A stretch of DNA of 47,955 bases from Candidatus Aenigmatarchaeota archaeon (GCA_030600555.1 JAUVLW010000004.1:1-47955), one strand, 5' to 3'. Counted from the first letter of the stretch, positions 1 to 9,128 are shown. The notes: generated from the letters alone by a model not told the origin. Numbers and translations: made by a program.

Positions 1-638
1 ACAGCCAGAATATTACACCCCCACTCGCTAGAGATATTTAACCTATACCTCTCCTCATTCCACTTCCCATCATGCCTCTGGCTTGTCCCGACTTCACTTG
101 AGTTGACAGGTGTATAAATCCTGATATAATTATCGACCCCGGTTGTCCACCCTTCAATTGTTACAGCTGTTGTATCAGCCCCATCTCCATAGCACGCAAT
201 ATTCAGAGTATAATTTCCCTCGGTTAAATTAGAAGTATTAAGATGTTCGGAATCATTTGCGCAAACACCCCCGTCTACCGCATCAACTGCATCATTAAGT
301 GAATTAAACGCCCGTGTAATATTATACACAACCAAATCAGAAACATCCGAAGGAACCGCGCCCCTGGCAGTCGTGACATTATAAGCAGAAGAATTAATCC
401 TTCCTGAAATAAAACTGATATTTTCTGCGTAGGTTATTTTGTCCCCGACCCCAATCTTGTCCGGCTGGGACACATTAAACACAGCCACTCCGCCATCAAT
501 ACTAACACTGGCAGGACCGTTCTTCAAATCAGAAATGTTGGTGCCAACAGAATAATAGACATCAGTCACAGCAAACGAAACCGAAGGCATCAAAAGAAAG
601 ACTAATATCAGAACTGCAATGAGGTTCTTCCTTGTCAT
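1..638 (-). CDS. Secreted surface protein, N-terminal part (cut by left edge)
   Basis: The reading frame opens with ATG at 638 and stays open to base 1, so about 212 residues of the N-terminus are visible and the rest lies outside. It begins with a clear Sec signal peptide (MTRKNLIAVLILVFLLMPS, then VSFA before the mature start VTDVYY). The mature part is rich in Asn-X-Ser/Thr sites and contains stretches such as IGVGDKITYAENISFISGRI and TVEGW-like segments (AVTIEGWTTG, QRHDGKWNEERYRL) of the kind seen at the start of right-handed beta-helix surface proteins of environmental microbes; that family call is inference. It is monocistronic, 122 bases from uL2. Its base composition is richer in G+C than its neighbours. 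The frame does not match the partial gene at the right edge. Confidence 0.75.
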   Translation of the reverse strand, partial: MTRKNLIAVLILVFLLMPSVSFAVTDVYYSVGTNISDLKNGPASVSIDGGVAVFNVSQPDKIGVGDKITYAENISFISGRINSSAYNVTTARGAVPSDVSDLVVYNITRAFNSLNDAVDAVDGGVCANDSEHLNTSNLTEGNYTLNIACYGDGADTTAVTIEGWTTGVDNYIRIYTPVNSSEVGTSQRHDGKWNEERYRLNISSEWGCNILA

Positions 639-760
639 AATATTATTGTTAAATATCATTACCTTATTTTGGTTGATGTGGAACACTATGCAAAATTTTA
701 TTGCTATAACTATTTTTAAGGAACTTCAAAGAATTAAGATAAATTTAGATTTTAAATAAT

Positions 761-1453
761 CTACTTCTTTTTCTTACCAGTCCTTCTTGGAGCAATTGAA
801 CCAACTTTCTGTCCAGGTGGAGCGTTTCTTGCCACAGATGTTGATCTACCAGGATGCGTTTTACCTCCGTAAGGGTGGTCAACAGGGTTCATTTTACTTC
901 CTGAAGTTGTTGGGAAGTGATGTCCTCTTGATTTCATAAATCTCCATTTATTTCCAGCTTTTAAGAAAGGTTTTGTTGTTCTTGCAAAACCAGAAGGTTT
1001 TCCAATAATTGCCCTGCAATTTCCGCTTAATTTCTTCATTTTCTTTGATGGGAATTCAACAAAACAATAATCTTTTTCATGGGATTTTATAATTGCGAAA
1101 GAACCGGAAGATCTGCAGAATTTTCCACCATCTTTAAAAACTGATTCTATGCAATAAACTGAACTTCCATCAGGTATTTTTGATATTGGGACAATATTTC
1201 CAGCCACAATTTCAGCTTTTTCTGAAACTTCTATAATTTTATTAGTATATGTCCCAATTGGGGCAATAATCTGGCATCTTGTGCCATCCTCAAATTCTAA
1301 ATCAGCCACAGGGGAGTTGCATCCTGATATGTGCTGAATGTCCGTAACTTTAGCAGTTCCCTCTGTTTTTGGGAGTTTTAATTCTACTTTTCTTTGAGCA
1401 CGGTAAGTCATACTTCCCTTACCTCTCCTCCTAGCAATTATTCTCTTACCCAT
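761..1453 (-). CDS. rpl2: Large ribosomal subunit protein uL2
   Basis: 230 residues, the usual archaeal L2 size. uL2 binds 23S rRNA near the peptidyl transferase centre and helps subunit joining. The C-terminal signature is intact at about residues 188-225: NPVDHPYGGKTHPGRSTS followed by VARNAPPGQKVGSIAPRRTG, including the conserved His of the PYGG region. The N-terminus GKRIIARRRGKGS is the archaeal/eukaryotic form. The gene stands alone: neither neighbour is a ribosomal gene, although uL2 normally lies in the S10 cluster. The protein identity is certain; only the isolated position is unusual. Confidence 0.98.
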   Translation of the reverse strand: MGKRIIARRRGKGSMTYRAQRKVELKLPKTEGTAKVTDIQHISGCNSPVADLEFEDGTRCQIIAPIGTYTNKIIEVSEKAEIVAGNIVPISKIPDGSSVYCIESVFKDGGKFCRSSGSFAIIKSHEKDYCFVEFPSKKMKKLSGNCRAIIGKPSGFARTTKPFLKAGNKWRFMKSRGHHFPTTSGSKMNPVDHPYGGKTHPGRSTSVARNAPPGQKVGSIAPRRTGKKKK

Positions 1454-1566
1454 AAGCCTTTTATAAATTAAATAATTAAAAGGAACTCTTTAAAAGTTTT
1501 CGAAAAAAATGATGATTTATTCGAAAAACTAGCAGAGAGGATTATTTTTTTTATTAAATTCATATT

Positions 1567-2280
1567 ATGGAGGAAAAACTCACAATTTATCCCGTAGCAG
1601 CTTTGTTCAATGGCAGAGAAGCTCATTTTAATTCTCAAGTGGTTGAAAAGTTGGAGGGACTTGGATATACCACAAATTTCCCGCAGAGAGATGGGTTTGA
1701 GTTTGGCAATCTATCTGAAGCTCTTGCGGATTATCTTAATCCAGACCAGATTGGTCCTGCTGTGCAAAATGTTATTTATTTTCTTGACATGGGTGTTTTT
1801 GTGCCAAATAGCGATGTAATATTGGCGAATTTAGATGAACCTCTTGATGAAGGAGTTGTTGTTGAATTGTCTTACGCAAAAATGATGGATAAATTTACAA
1901 TTGGTTTGAGGACTGATGTGAGAGCTCCTTATGGTTCTCTGGAAAATAATTTAAAAGGTATGCATTTTTTCCCGGCTTATCAGTGCGATGAATTTATTTC
2001 GCATTATATGCCATCAAAAACTCCTGAAGAAAGAGAGCAACAAATGGAATCTCTTATTGAGAAAATACACCAGACAATTAAAGAAGCGGAGATTATTCCT
2101 AAGAAAGAATTGCCTGATTATGTAATCTCAAATCCAAATATAAATTCACTTCTGGAAGGGGCTGAATTATTATTCCAGGGAGTTCCGGATATTCATTCAC
2201 GGGAAGGTCTTAAAGAAATTGCTTCAAGATATTTGAATTATGAAACTGAATTAGGGGAGCTTGGACCTAAAATAAGATAA
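1567..2280 (+). CDS. Nucleoside 2-deoxyribosyltransferase-like protein
   Basis: 237 residues. Family members move a deoxyribose between bases or hydrolyse N-glycosidic bonds in nucleotide salvage. The family core is visible: an N-terminal IYPVAALFNGREAHFN, an N/QRDG element at 40-43, then NSDVILANLD (81-90), DEGVVVELSYA with the presumed catalytic Glu at 100, and TIGLRTDVRA at 111-120. It is longer than the minimal family (about 150-170 residues), with a C-terminal helical extension of unknown use. Divergent from uL2 and monocistronic, with convergent pilins downstream. Substrate cannot be told from sequence. Confidence 0.72.
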   Translation: MEEKLTIYPVAALFNGREAHFNSQVVEKLEGLGYTTNFPQRDGFEFGNLSEALADYLNPDQIGPAVQNVIYFLDMGVFVPNSDVILANLDEPLDEGVVVELSYAKMMDKFTIGLRTDVRAPYGSLENNLKGMHFFPAYQCDEFISHYMPSKTPEEREQQMESLIEKIHQTIKEAEIIPKKELPDYVISNPNINSLLEGAELLFQGVPDIHSREGLKEIASRYLNYETELGELGPKIR

Positions 2281-2285
2281 AAGAA

Positions 2286-2582
2286 TTATTCCAAACCAGT
2301 GCAAAATTTCTTTGCATCTTCTGCATCATTATGAAATTTATTTAGTTCAGGATAATCTTCAGCATTATAAGTTGTTGTATCATATTTATTATTTGAGATT
2401 CTTCCCCAGTTATTGCATTCAGTTCTTAGTTGTCCTTCAAGAATTATATCTTTTGCTGGAGGATTAAATCCTTCTCTCCAAAACAAGATAGTTGTTATAA
2501 GCACTAAAAGACACACTGCGATTATAATAACTGTTTCTATTGATAATGAAAGACCTTTTAACTTTACTTCCATATTTATCAT
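2286..2582 (-). CDS. Small type IV pilin-like protein, copy 2
   Basis: 98 residues. The N-terminus MINMEVKLKGLSLSIETVII followed by a hydrophobic helix matches an archaeal class III signal peptide, with predicted prepilin peptidase cleavage after KLKG. The mature domain is short and has two Cys (ECNNWGR and KFCTGLE), likely a disulfide. It is a tandem paralogue of the upstream gene: both share the block LEGQLRTEC, and the DNA around 2412-2443 and 2718-2748 is nearly the same. The upstream stop and this start overlap as TAATG, so the two are translated together; the inner Met at residue 4 is an alternative start. Likely a minor pilin or surface filament subunit. Confidence 0.7.
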   Translation of the reverse strand: MINMEVKLKGLSLSIETVIIIAVCLLVLITTILFWREGFNPPAKDIILEGQLRTECNNWGRISNNKYDTTTYNAEDYPELNKFHNDAEDAKKFCTGLE

Positions 2583-2878
2583 TAATACCCAATGCAGAAT
2601 TTTCTTGCAGATATAACTCCTTCGTCTGTTGCTGGGTATTTAGTCTGTAAAGCAGGATAAACATTATTTTCATAGGTAGTAGCATCATGCTGGTATCCTG
2701 AATCCCTTCCCCATTCATTGCATTCAGTTCTTAGTTGTCCTTCAAGAGTTATCTCGCCGGCAGGACGATTAAAACCTCCACCGAAAAATAAGATTACTAT
2801 TATAAGAATCAAGATGCAAACAACAATAACCACAATTGTTTCTATTGGAAGTGACATACCTTTTAATTTGTTGTCCAT
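2582..2878 (-). CDS. Small type IV pilin-like protein, copy 1
   Basis: 98 residues, first gene of the tandem pair. It has a class III signal peptide (MDNKLKG, then MSLPIETIVVIVVCILILII), so the helix would assemble in a filament core after cleavage behind the Gly. The mature part holds LEGQLRTECNEWGRDSG and ends KFCIGY with the same two Cys as its paralogue. Only 28 bases separate its start from the divergent Cys-rich pilin gene, so the two share one promoter region (2879-2906). No prepilin peptidase or assembly ATPase is adjacent; the nearest candidate ATPase is at 10977-12842. Confidence 0.72.
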   Translation of the reverse strand: MDNKLKGMSLPIETIVVIVVCILILIIVILFFGGGFNRPAGEITLEGQLRTECNEWGRDSGYQHDATTYENNVYPALQTKYPATDEGVISARKFCIGY

Positions 2879-2906
2879 AATTACTTACTGTATCTAACTA
2901 TTTATT

Positions 2907-3551
2907 ATGAAGTTGAAAGGAATTAGTTTACCCGTAAATACTGTTGTTATACTTACTACGGCTATTTTAGTTCTTGTTCTGATAATTTATATGATTATTC
3001 AAGGTACTGATACAAGTGTGATTACTAACCAGGATGCTTTTAATAGAGGTTGCAGGGTTTATGTTGAAACAGGTCAGTTACCTTCAACTATTTTGCTTGG
3101 TGATGTAACTAAGGATGGCAAGGAAGATAATTTGTTAACTGTTTGCAGGTTGCATTACGCAGTTTCTGATATGGATGATGAAGGTTGTATGGAAAAATGC
3201 CAAAAAATATTTCCTTATGGTGAAATAGGCGGAACCGGCGGTAGTGGAGGAGGAACTTCAACAACTTGTCCTACTGGAGATGAAGCCAGAGATTATTGTT
3301 TTACTTCGGGAGTGGGGTCTTCATGTGGCGGTAACTGTTATTGCAGCAGCACAACTGCTTGTTCTCCATTTAAAAATGATGGAGCTACTTGCAATCATGA
3401 TTATGAATGCAAATCACCTTGTTGTAACATAGGGAGAGCTTGTAGTGCTGGTAAATCCAATGGAGTTGCTTGCACTACGCATTATGAATGCAAATCCAAT
3501 GAGTGCAATAGTGCAGGTGTATGTGAAGGCACTGAAACCTGTCGCCCATAG
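2907..3551 (+). CDS. Pilin-like protein with Cys-rich C-terminal domain
   Basis: 214 residues. The N-terminus MKLKGISLPVNTVVILTTAI is a class III signal peptide with cleavage expected after KLKG. After a pilin-like region with four Cys comes a Gly/Ser linker (about 110-120) and then a domain with sixteen Cys in about 95 residues. That domain contains an internal duplication: CNHDYECKS and CTTHYECKS, about 30 residues apart, each followed by further Cys. This resembles small disulfide-knotted adhesion modules displayed on a filament; the function is inference. Divergent from the tandem pilins and 28 bases upstream of ThrRS. Confidence 0.7.
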   Translation: MKLKGISLPVNTVVILTTAILVLVLIIYMIIQGTDTSVITNQDAFNRGCRVYVETGQLPSTILLGDVTKDGKEDNLLTVCRLHYAVSDMDDEGCMEKCQKIFPYGEIGGTGGSGGGTSTTCPTGDEARDYCFTSGVGSSCGGNCYCSSTTACSPFKNDGATCNHDYECKSPCCNIGRACSAGKSNGVACTTHYECKSNECNSAGVCEGTETCRP

Positions 3552-3579
3552 ATATTAAGTATCTTTTTTAAATTGATTT

Positions 3580-5457
3580 ATGAGACTCTTATTACTTCAC
3601 TCAAATAAACTTGAATATAAAGCCACAAAAAAGGCATTAAAAGATATTGAGATTTCTGGGGAAATGGAGAGGAAAGTCGGGCAATGTCTTGTGGTTTTCT
3701 GGACTGCTGAGGAGACTGATACAAATGCTGAAAAAATTGCGGAGAATTCTTTTCAGGAGATAAAAAAAGTTGCTGAGCAGGTAAATGAGAAAACAATAGT
3801 TCTTTATCCTTATGTTCATCTATTATTCGGGAGCAAACCGGCTTCGAAAGGAACAGCCCTTGAGATTGAAAAGAAACTCGAGGAAAAGTTAAAAAAAGAA
3901 TTTGAATTCTATAAAGCCCCTTTTGGTTATTACAAAAGTTTCGGAATTGAATGCAAAGGACATCCATTGGCAGAACTTAGCAGAGTTGTAACAGCCGAAA
4001 AAGAAGTTGAAAAAAAGGAAAAGAAGGGAAGCGAATTTACAAGATTTGTTCTTGCGGATGCTGACGGAAAAACTTATGAAATCACAGAAAAGAACTGGAA
4101 AGACTGCGATATTTTTAAATCCGAGGATAACAAAATAAAAATACTTCGGCAGTTTGTAAAAAATGAACTTGAAGGGAAAGAGAAGAAAGGAGAGCCAAAA
4201 CATATTGAGTTAATGAGGAAATTAGAGCTTGTTGATTACTGCGATGTTTCTGACTCAGGGCATTTTAAGTGGTACCCAAAAGGTTGTTTGATTCAGGATT
4301 TAATTTTGGATTACGCTTACCAACTTGCGAGAGAATGGGGCGCAGTTAAAATGAAAAATCCTCTGTTGATAAGAAGCGACCATAATGAAGTTGGTCAGTT
4401 GATGAATGAATTTCATGAAAGAGATTATTGGGTGATGGGAGGAAAGGATAAATTCTTATTAAGATACGCATCTGACCCACTGGGATTCCCGTTTATGCAA
4501 AAAATTAATTTTAGCTATAAGCAATCGCCGTTGAAAGTTTATGAAGAGGCAACCTGCTTTCGAAGGGAACAGAAAGGCGAACTTTCAGGATTGCAGAGGG
4601 TGAGAAATTTCCTGATGACTGATATGCACGCGGCATGTTCTTCTGTTGAAGAAGCAAAAAAGGAATTTGTTTACCTGTGCGATAAATTTGCTGGTCTTAT
4701 GGATGATGTTATTGCAAATGGCCGGTGGGTGCTTGGATGGGAAGGCACAGTTGATTTTTATGAAGAAAACAAAGAATGGTTAATTGATATAAACAAGAAA
4801 ATGAAGGTCCCCGCATTTTTCAAATTGATGCCGGAAATGAGCCACTATTATGCGATTAAAAATGAATACCAGACAATTTCAGAGCAGGGCGCAAATATAC
4901 AGGTTTCAACAGTGCAGTGGGATGTTAAAGATGGGGAACGATTTGGAATCGGTTATATTGATGAGAAAGGAACCAAGAAAAACTGTCCTGTAATTCTCCA
5001 CGCTTCTTCATTCGGAAGCATAGAACGGACTATTGCAAGTCTGCTTGAAAATTGCGTTATAACTCAAAAAGAAGAATGTAAGAATCCAATTCTTCCTTTA
5101 TGGCTTTCGCCATCGCAGGTAAGACTATGTCCTGTTTCTGACCAGTATATTGATTTTGCAAATGAACTTGCGGATAAATTAGAGAAAGATAATATCCGGG
5201 TTGAAGTTGATGACAGAACAGAAAGCGTTCAGAAAAAAGTAAGGGATGCGGAAGTTGACTGGGTGCCTATGAGCATTGTTTTGGGGGAAAAAGAAATGAA
5301 CGGTGAATTGCCCGTAAGATTTAGGGAATCTAGAGAAGTTAAGAAAATGAACTATGAGGATTTAATTGCTTATGTTAGAAAAGAAACAGAAGGAATGCCT
5401 TTCAGACCATTGCCGATTCAAAGAGAAGTTTCAAAGCAGATAACTTTTGTTGGATAG
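3580..5457 (+). CDS. thrS: Threonyl-tRNA synthetase, archaeal type
   Basis: 625 residues, full length. It charges tRNA-Thr. Residues 1-140 (MRLLLLHSNKLEYKATKKAL...) are the archaeal editing domain related to D-aminoacyl-tRNA deacylase, in place of the bacterial N2 domain. Class II core: motif 2 at CFRREQKGELSGLQRVRNFL (from Cys326), DMHAAC with His350, LHASSFGS with His474, and motif 3 GSIERTIASLLEN. The C-terminal anticodon-binding domain follows (PLWLSPSQVRLCPVSDQY). His350 and His474 fit the two zinc-binding His; the position of the zinc Cys in the bacterial motif MNCPG reads ASDPLG here. Start ATG at 3580 follows an A/T box with no ribosome-binding site. Confidence 0.96.
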   Translation: MRLLLLHSNKLEYKATKKALKDIEISGEMERKVGQCLVVFWTAEETDTNAEKIAENSFQEIKKVAEQVNEKTIVLYPYVHLLFGSKPASKGTALEIEKKLEEKLKKEFEFYKAPFGYYKSFGIECKGHPLAELSRVVTAEKEVEKKEKKGSEFTRFVLADADGKTYEITEKNWKDCDIFKSEDNKIKILRQFVKNELEGKEKKGEPKHIELMRKLELVDYCDVSDSGHFKWYPKGCLIQDLILDYAYQLAREWGAVKMKNPLLIRSDHNEVGQLMNEFHERDYWVMGGKDKFLLRYASDPLGFPFMQKINFSYKQSPLKVYEEATCFRREQKGELSGLQRVRNFLMTDMHAACSSVEEAKKEFVYLCDKFAGLMDDVIANGRWVLGWEGTVDFYEENKEWLIDINKKMKVPAFFKLMPEMSHYYAIKNEYQTISEQGANIQVSTVQWDVKDGERFGIGYIDEKGTKKNCPVILHASSFGSIERTIASLLENCVITQKEECKNPILPLWLSPSQVRLCPVSDQYIDFANELADKLEKDNIRVEVDDRTESVQKKVRDAEVDWVPMSIVLGEKEMNGELPVRFRESREVKKMNYEDLIAYVRKETEGMPFRPLPIQREVSKQITFVG

Positions 5458-5540
5458 ATTGAATTAAGAGTGATTAAATTAATATTAAATATATGCCAGA
5501 ATAACAAATTAAACCAAATAATTTTATAAATTATAATCAA

Positions 5541-8500
5541 TTATTTATCAGGATGTCCTGGTGGTTTATTTAGAGGAACCTTTTCTTTAATTGTTTGAGT
5601 TGCTTTTCTTAGTCTTCCTTCAATGGATTCCAGTCTTGTTTTTGCCATCTCAATTAAACCCATATTTGCGTCTTGCTTTGCAAGACCAATTTCTTTTTCT
5701 GAACGGGCTGTATTGATTCCCTGTATTTTCAGTTCTTTTATTTTGTCTTTAATGTCCTCAAATTTCTTGGTTAAGTCATCGGTCTCAGGTTCTCTGGTTG
5801 ATTTAAAATACATAAATATCGCCGCTCCCCCAATCACAAAAACAAGAGCAACAACCAACATAATTATTAAGGACATATCCACAGGATTTTTTGAACTGTT
5901 GCAATCCAGCAAAGTGCTGTTGCATCCAAGGTCGCATATTTTGGATGTTTTCCAGGAATTATTTGCGCATATTTGCAGATTATCCCCACTGCATCTTTTT
6001 TCTTCTCCTTCGCAGTCAAGTGGCCTTGATATACATTCAAAGTTAACCGGGCTGCAGGCATAATCACAGGTTTCACTGGTAATCCACGCATTGTTAACGC
6101 ATGCTTGCGATTGCTTTCCCATGCATCTTTTTTGATATTCTTCGCATATAAGAGCAATTATTGTATAACTTCTGGATTCCAATGCATAATTACCAGCATC
6201 GTCTGTTGCTGTGCATGTTGCTGTTTGTTCCCCGGCGGTTAATGAATCCCATCCTGAAACAAAACCATTAAATGAACCTTTTAGATTATCATTTGCAATG
6301 CAGAGGGGAAGAAAATTACTTCCAAAATCATATTCTCCCAGCATTTCAAAAGAAGTTATAACCGGCGGAACTGTATCCATTATAAGATTTTCTGAGACAT
6401 ACTCGTTTTTGAACCCATTTTTATCATAAAAAGTTGCGGAAATTGTATAGATTCCATCTTCATAAGCCGATAAATTTACAAGAAAAGTTCCGTTTTTGGT
6501 GATGGTTATATTTTCTATTGTGTCTGTTAAATTGCTCAGGATTATCCTAACATAATCCATAGTTTTGTTATCCAGTACGCTTATACTTGAGGTAATATTA
6601 TAATTGTTCAAATAAGAATTGCTTAAAGGATAATTAATTAATATTTTATAGGTGCTGGATAATAGATTAATTGTTCTTGTGTTTATTAATTCTTTATTCT
6701 CTGATTTATCCGTGCTATAATATCTTATATAACTTGTTCCTTCAGATCCTATAAAAATTGATTCTGAATATACTGAATCCGGCACGCACGTGTTATTTAA
6801 ATCCAGGCAGTAAAAAGTTTTGTTGCAATTTAAACGCAAGTCAGAACAACTTAAATTTATTTCCACATAATCTGCATTTGTCCAGTCCCCAAAATTATAA
6901 GAATTTCCTGAATCTTCTGTTCCGCTTATGTTCGTATTCGGAGCTTCCAAATCAGGAACAAATTTATTGCTTAGTGGAAGGTTATCTTCATTATTTTTGT
7001 CTTCGGTAATTTCATATTCCTCATCGCAAAACCCATCCATATCAGAATCCTCGCAATAATCTGAATATCCTTGTCCGGTTAGATTTGCCCAGTAATTCCC
7101 GCTTATACAGGTCCCTGTAGAATATATTCTAACCCCTTCCTGCTTATTTATGTTCCAGGTATTAGGGTGGATAGTTCCGTAAAATTCCAGATTATTTGTG
7201 TTATTGAACATATTGTTATAAATATTATTATCTGATGATGCGCTGAAAAACATACCTATAATATTATTAAAAAATGTTGAATTTGTGATTTCGCTTTTTG
7301 AAGCTGATTCCAGCAACAGACCATAGTCCCATCCATTAACAATGCAATTTCTTATATTTGTGTTATCAATCCCGTTTAAATAAATTCCTGAGGTGTAACT
7401 TCCCCCTGAACAATAAATTGTGTGTTTCATGCAGTCAAAGGTTATGTTGTCTGCCTGAATATTTATGCAACTTGCTGTTTCTGAATTGGTTATATCTCTT
7501 GTTAGATAATATTTTCCTCCAGGTAAATCCAGATTGGAACACTCAGTCACCCCAATTGGAGTTAAGATTTGGAATACTGTTGTTGAATTTGAATTATCGC
7601 TCAAATCATAGGCGATGGCTGTAATATTATAATACCCCCCGACAGAAACACTTAAATTAACCGTAACTGTTCCGCTATCATAGGTGATTGTGTAATTTTC
7701 CGCCTGACTATTTTTTCCTATTGATATGTTTGTGTAATGCAGGGTTGAATCCTGAACCTCAATTGTAATTTCTAAAATGAATTTATGGAAAATTTGATTG
7801 TCAGAAGGTGAAATTATTTTTAGTTCCGGCGATACAGTATCAGGAACATATTCATCGCTTAGTGGAATGGAATCTATATTGGAAGGATTATCTCCAAAAA
7901 AATTGTCGAGATTATAACCCACATCGCAAAATCCATCTTTATTGTTGTCTGCGCAGGTTTCTGAGTACCCGGTTCTGGCTGGAGTTGCCCAGTAATTTCC
8001 TCCCATATAATTTCCTTCAGAACAGATTCTAGCGCCTTTTTGTTTTGTGGTGTTCCAAAAATTGTTTGAGCCCGTCCCATAAAAGTTTATATTGTTTGTG
8101 TTGTTGAGTAAATTGTTATAAATTTTGTTGTTGTTGGAATACCCAATTTTAATTCCATAATAATTGTTGCTTAGGATATTGTTTTTAAGAATGTTATTTG
8201 AAGATACTGAGAAATGAATTCCCGCTTCGCCGCAGGAGGATATTGTTGTGTTTTCTATACCCCCGTTGTTGGAACCTTCATAATGAATTCCTTTTCCCCA
8301 TCCCTCCAAAACACAGTCTTTTATAATTGTGTTGTATTTGTTTGAATAAATCCCTGTTGTTCCGTTTCCTGAAATTTTGTATCCCTGACAATTAATTGTT
8401 ATTCCGGTTGCAGTGACTTTTAGGCATATATCAGAACTCATATCTGTAATGTCGCCGGTTAAATTATATTCCCCATTTGTATCTCCGAGAAGCGAACAGG

Positions 8501-8594
8501 AGGTTACATTAATTGCAAATACTGGAGAACCTAAGAATAAAATCCCTATAAATAAGAGAAAAGTTTTAAGTAAATTGCCAAATACCCGACTCAT
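5541..8594 (-). CDS. Membrane-anchored surface protein, two NosD-like beta-helix modules
   Basis: 1017 residues. Signal peptide at 1-27 (ending SPVFA). Two homologous modules follow, each made of parallel beta-helix repeats of the NosD/CASH type (runs of NNIYNNLLNNTNN-like rungs), a capping block (GARICSEGNYMGGNYW and GVRIYSTGTCISGNYW), and a Ca-binding loop (DNNKDGFCD and DSDMDGFCD). Ig-like domains follow, then two six-Cys repeats of form C-x-G-x-Q-x-C-x-N-x-W (around 810-895). A single membrane helix at about 907-930 is followed by a charged cytoplasmic coiled coil of about 85 residues. The topology links an outside adhesin or carbohydrate-binding part to a cytoplasmic coiled coil. Monocistronic; shares its upstream region with eL43. 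Confidence 0.8.
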   Translation of the reverse strand: MSRVFGNLLKTFLLFIGILFLGSPVFAINVTSCSLLGDTNGEYNLTGDITDMSSDICLKVTATGITINCQGYKISGNGTTGIYSNKYNTIIKDCVLEGWGKGIHYEGSNNGGIENTTISSCGEAGIHFSVSSNNILKNNILSNNYYGIKIGYSNNNKIYNNLLNNTNNINFYGTGSNNFWNTTKQKGARICSEGNYMGGNYWATPARTGYSETCADNNKDGFCDVGYNLDNFFGDNPSNIDSIPLSDEYVPDTVSPELKIISPSDNQIFHKFILEITIEVQDSTLHYTNISIGKNSQAENYTITYDSGTVTVNLSVSVGGYYNITAIAYDLSDNSNSTTVFQILTPIGVTECSNLDLPGGKYYLTRDITNSETASCINIQADNITFDCMKHTIYCSGGSYTSGIYLNGIDNTNIRNCIVNGWDYGLLLESASKSEITNSTFFNNIIGMFFSASSDNNIYNNMFNNTNNLEFYGTIHPNTWNINKQEGVRIYSTGTCISGNYWANLTGQGYSDYCEDSDMDGFCDEEYEITEDKNNEDNLPLSNKFVPDLEAPNTNISGTEDSGNSYNFGDWTNADYVEINLSCSDLRLNCNKTFYCLDLNNTCVPDSVYSESIFIGSEGTSYIRYYSTDKSENKELINTRTINLLSSTYKILINYPLSNSYLNNYNITSSISVLDNKTMDYVRIILSNLTDTIENITITKNGTFLVNLSAYEDGIYTISATFYDKNGFKNEYVSENLIMDTVPPVITSFEMLGEYDFGSNFLPLCIANDNLKGSFNGFVSGWDSLTAGEQTATCTATDDAGNYALESRSYTIIALICEEYQKRCMGKQSQACVNNAWITSETCDYACSPVNFECISRPLDCEGEEKRCSGDNLQICANNSWKTSKICDLGCNSTLLDCNSSKNPVDMSLIIMLVVALVFVIGGAAIFMYFKSTREPETDDLTKKFEDIKDKIKELKIQGINTARSEKEIGLAKQDANMGLIEMAKTRLESIEGRLRKATQTIKEKVPLNKPPGHPDK

Positions 8595-8646
8595 ATATAC
8601 ATTACATTAGATAAATAGGGTTTCTTTAAAAAATTTATTATTATTT

Positions 8647-8880
8647 ATGGCAACAAAGAAAGCAAATGCGGCAGGAAAATTTGGAGCAAGATACGGGAAA
8701 AAACTGAGAGTAATTTACAACAAAGTATTTGAAACCTCAAAAAAACAGCATAACTGTCCGATTTGCGCAAGAGAAGAAACTGTGAGAAGAACCTCTTTCG
8801 GAATCTGGGAATGCAAAAACTGCAAAACTAAATTTGCGAGCGGGGCTTATGAATTCAAAAAAGCTGATTTTAAGAAATAA
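8647..8880 (+). CDS. rpl37ae: Large ribosomal subunit protein eL43 (L37Ae)
   Basis: 77 residues, near the short end for archaea. A zinc-ribbon protein of the archaeal/eukaryotic 50S/60S subunit. The C4 ribbon is complete: CPIC at 38-41 and CKNC at 57-60, with the conserved GIWEC before the second pair and FASGAYEF after it. N-terminal KKANAAGKFGARYGKKLR is typical. The gene stands alone, followed by a small membrane protein. Divergent from the 1017-residue surface protein by 52 bases. Confidence 0.97.
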   Translation: MATKKANAAGKFGARYGKKLRVIYNKVFETSKKQHNCPICAREETVRRTSFGIWECKNCKTKFASGAYEFKKADFKK

Positions 8881-8942
8881 TAGTTTTAATAATGCGGATT
8901 TTGATAAACCAAAAATTAATCTATAATTATACTTAATAAATT

Positions 8943-9128
8943 ATGGAAAAAAATGATTTTGTTTTAGAAAGATTACTTGCAAGTTTATTTGGTGTTTGTG
9001 TAACACTGGCAATTCTTCCAGTTTTTCAGGAACTTAATGAGATTATCCCTTTGCAGGAAATAGGTTTTGTTGCTGGAATTATTATTCTTGTTGGGATGTG
9101 CGTTGTTTCCGGGAAGAAAAATAAGTGA
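8943..9128 (+). CDS. Small membrane protein, two helices
   Basis: 61 residues with two predicted membrane segments: LLASLFGVCVTLAILPVF and VAGIIILVGMCVVSG, joined by a short acidic loop and ending in a Lys-rich tail. I do not recognise a family. The start at 8943 sits behind an A/T-rich box, as for other genes here. It lies 62 bases after eL43 in the same direction; cotranscription is possible but not shown. Confidence 0.5.
   Translation: MEKNDFVLERLLASLFGVCVTLAILPVFQELNEIIPLQEIGFVAGIIILVGMCVVSGKKNK

Noticed and set aside
2464-2718. Open frame across the two small pilins (84 residues)
   Set aside because: Shadow of the tandem pilin pair; no signal or promoter of its own.
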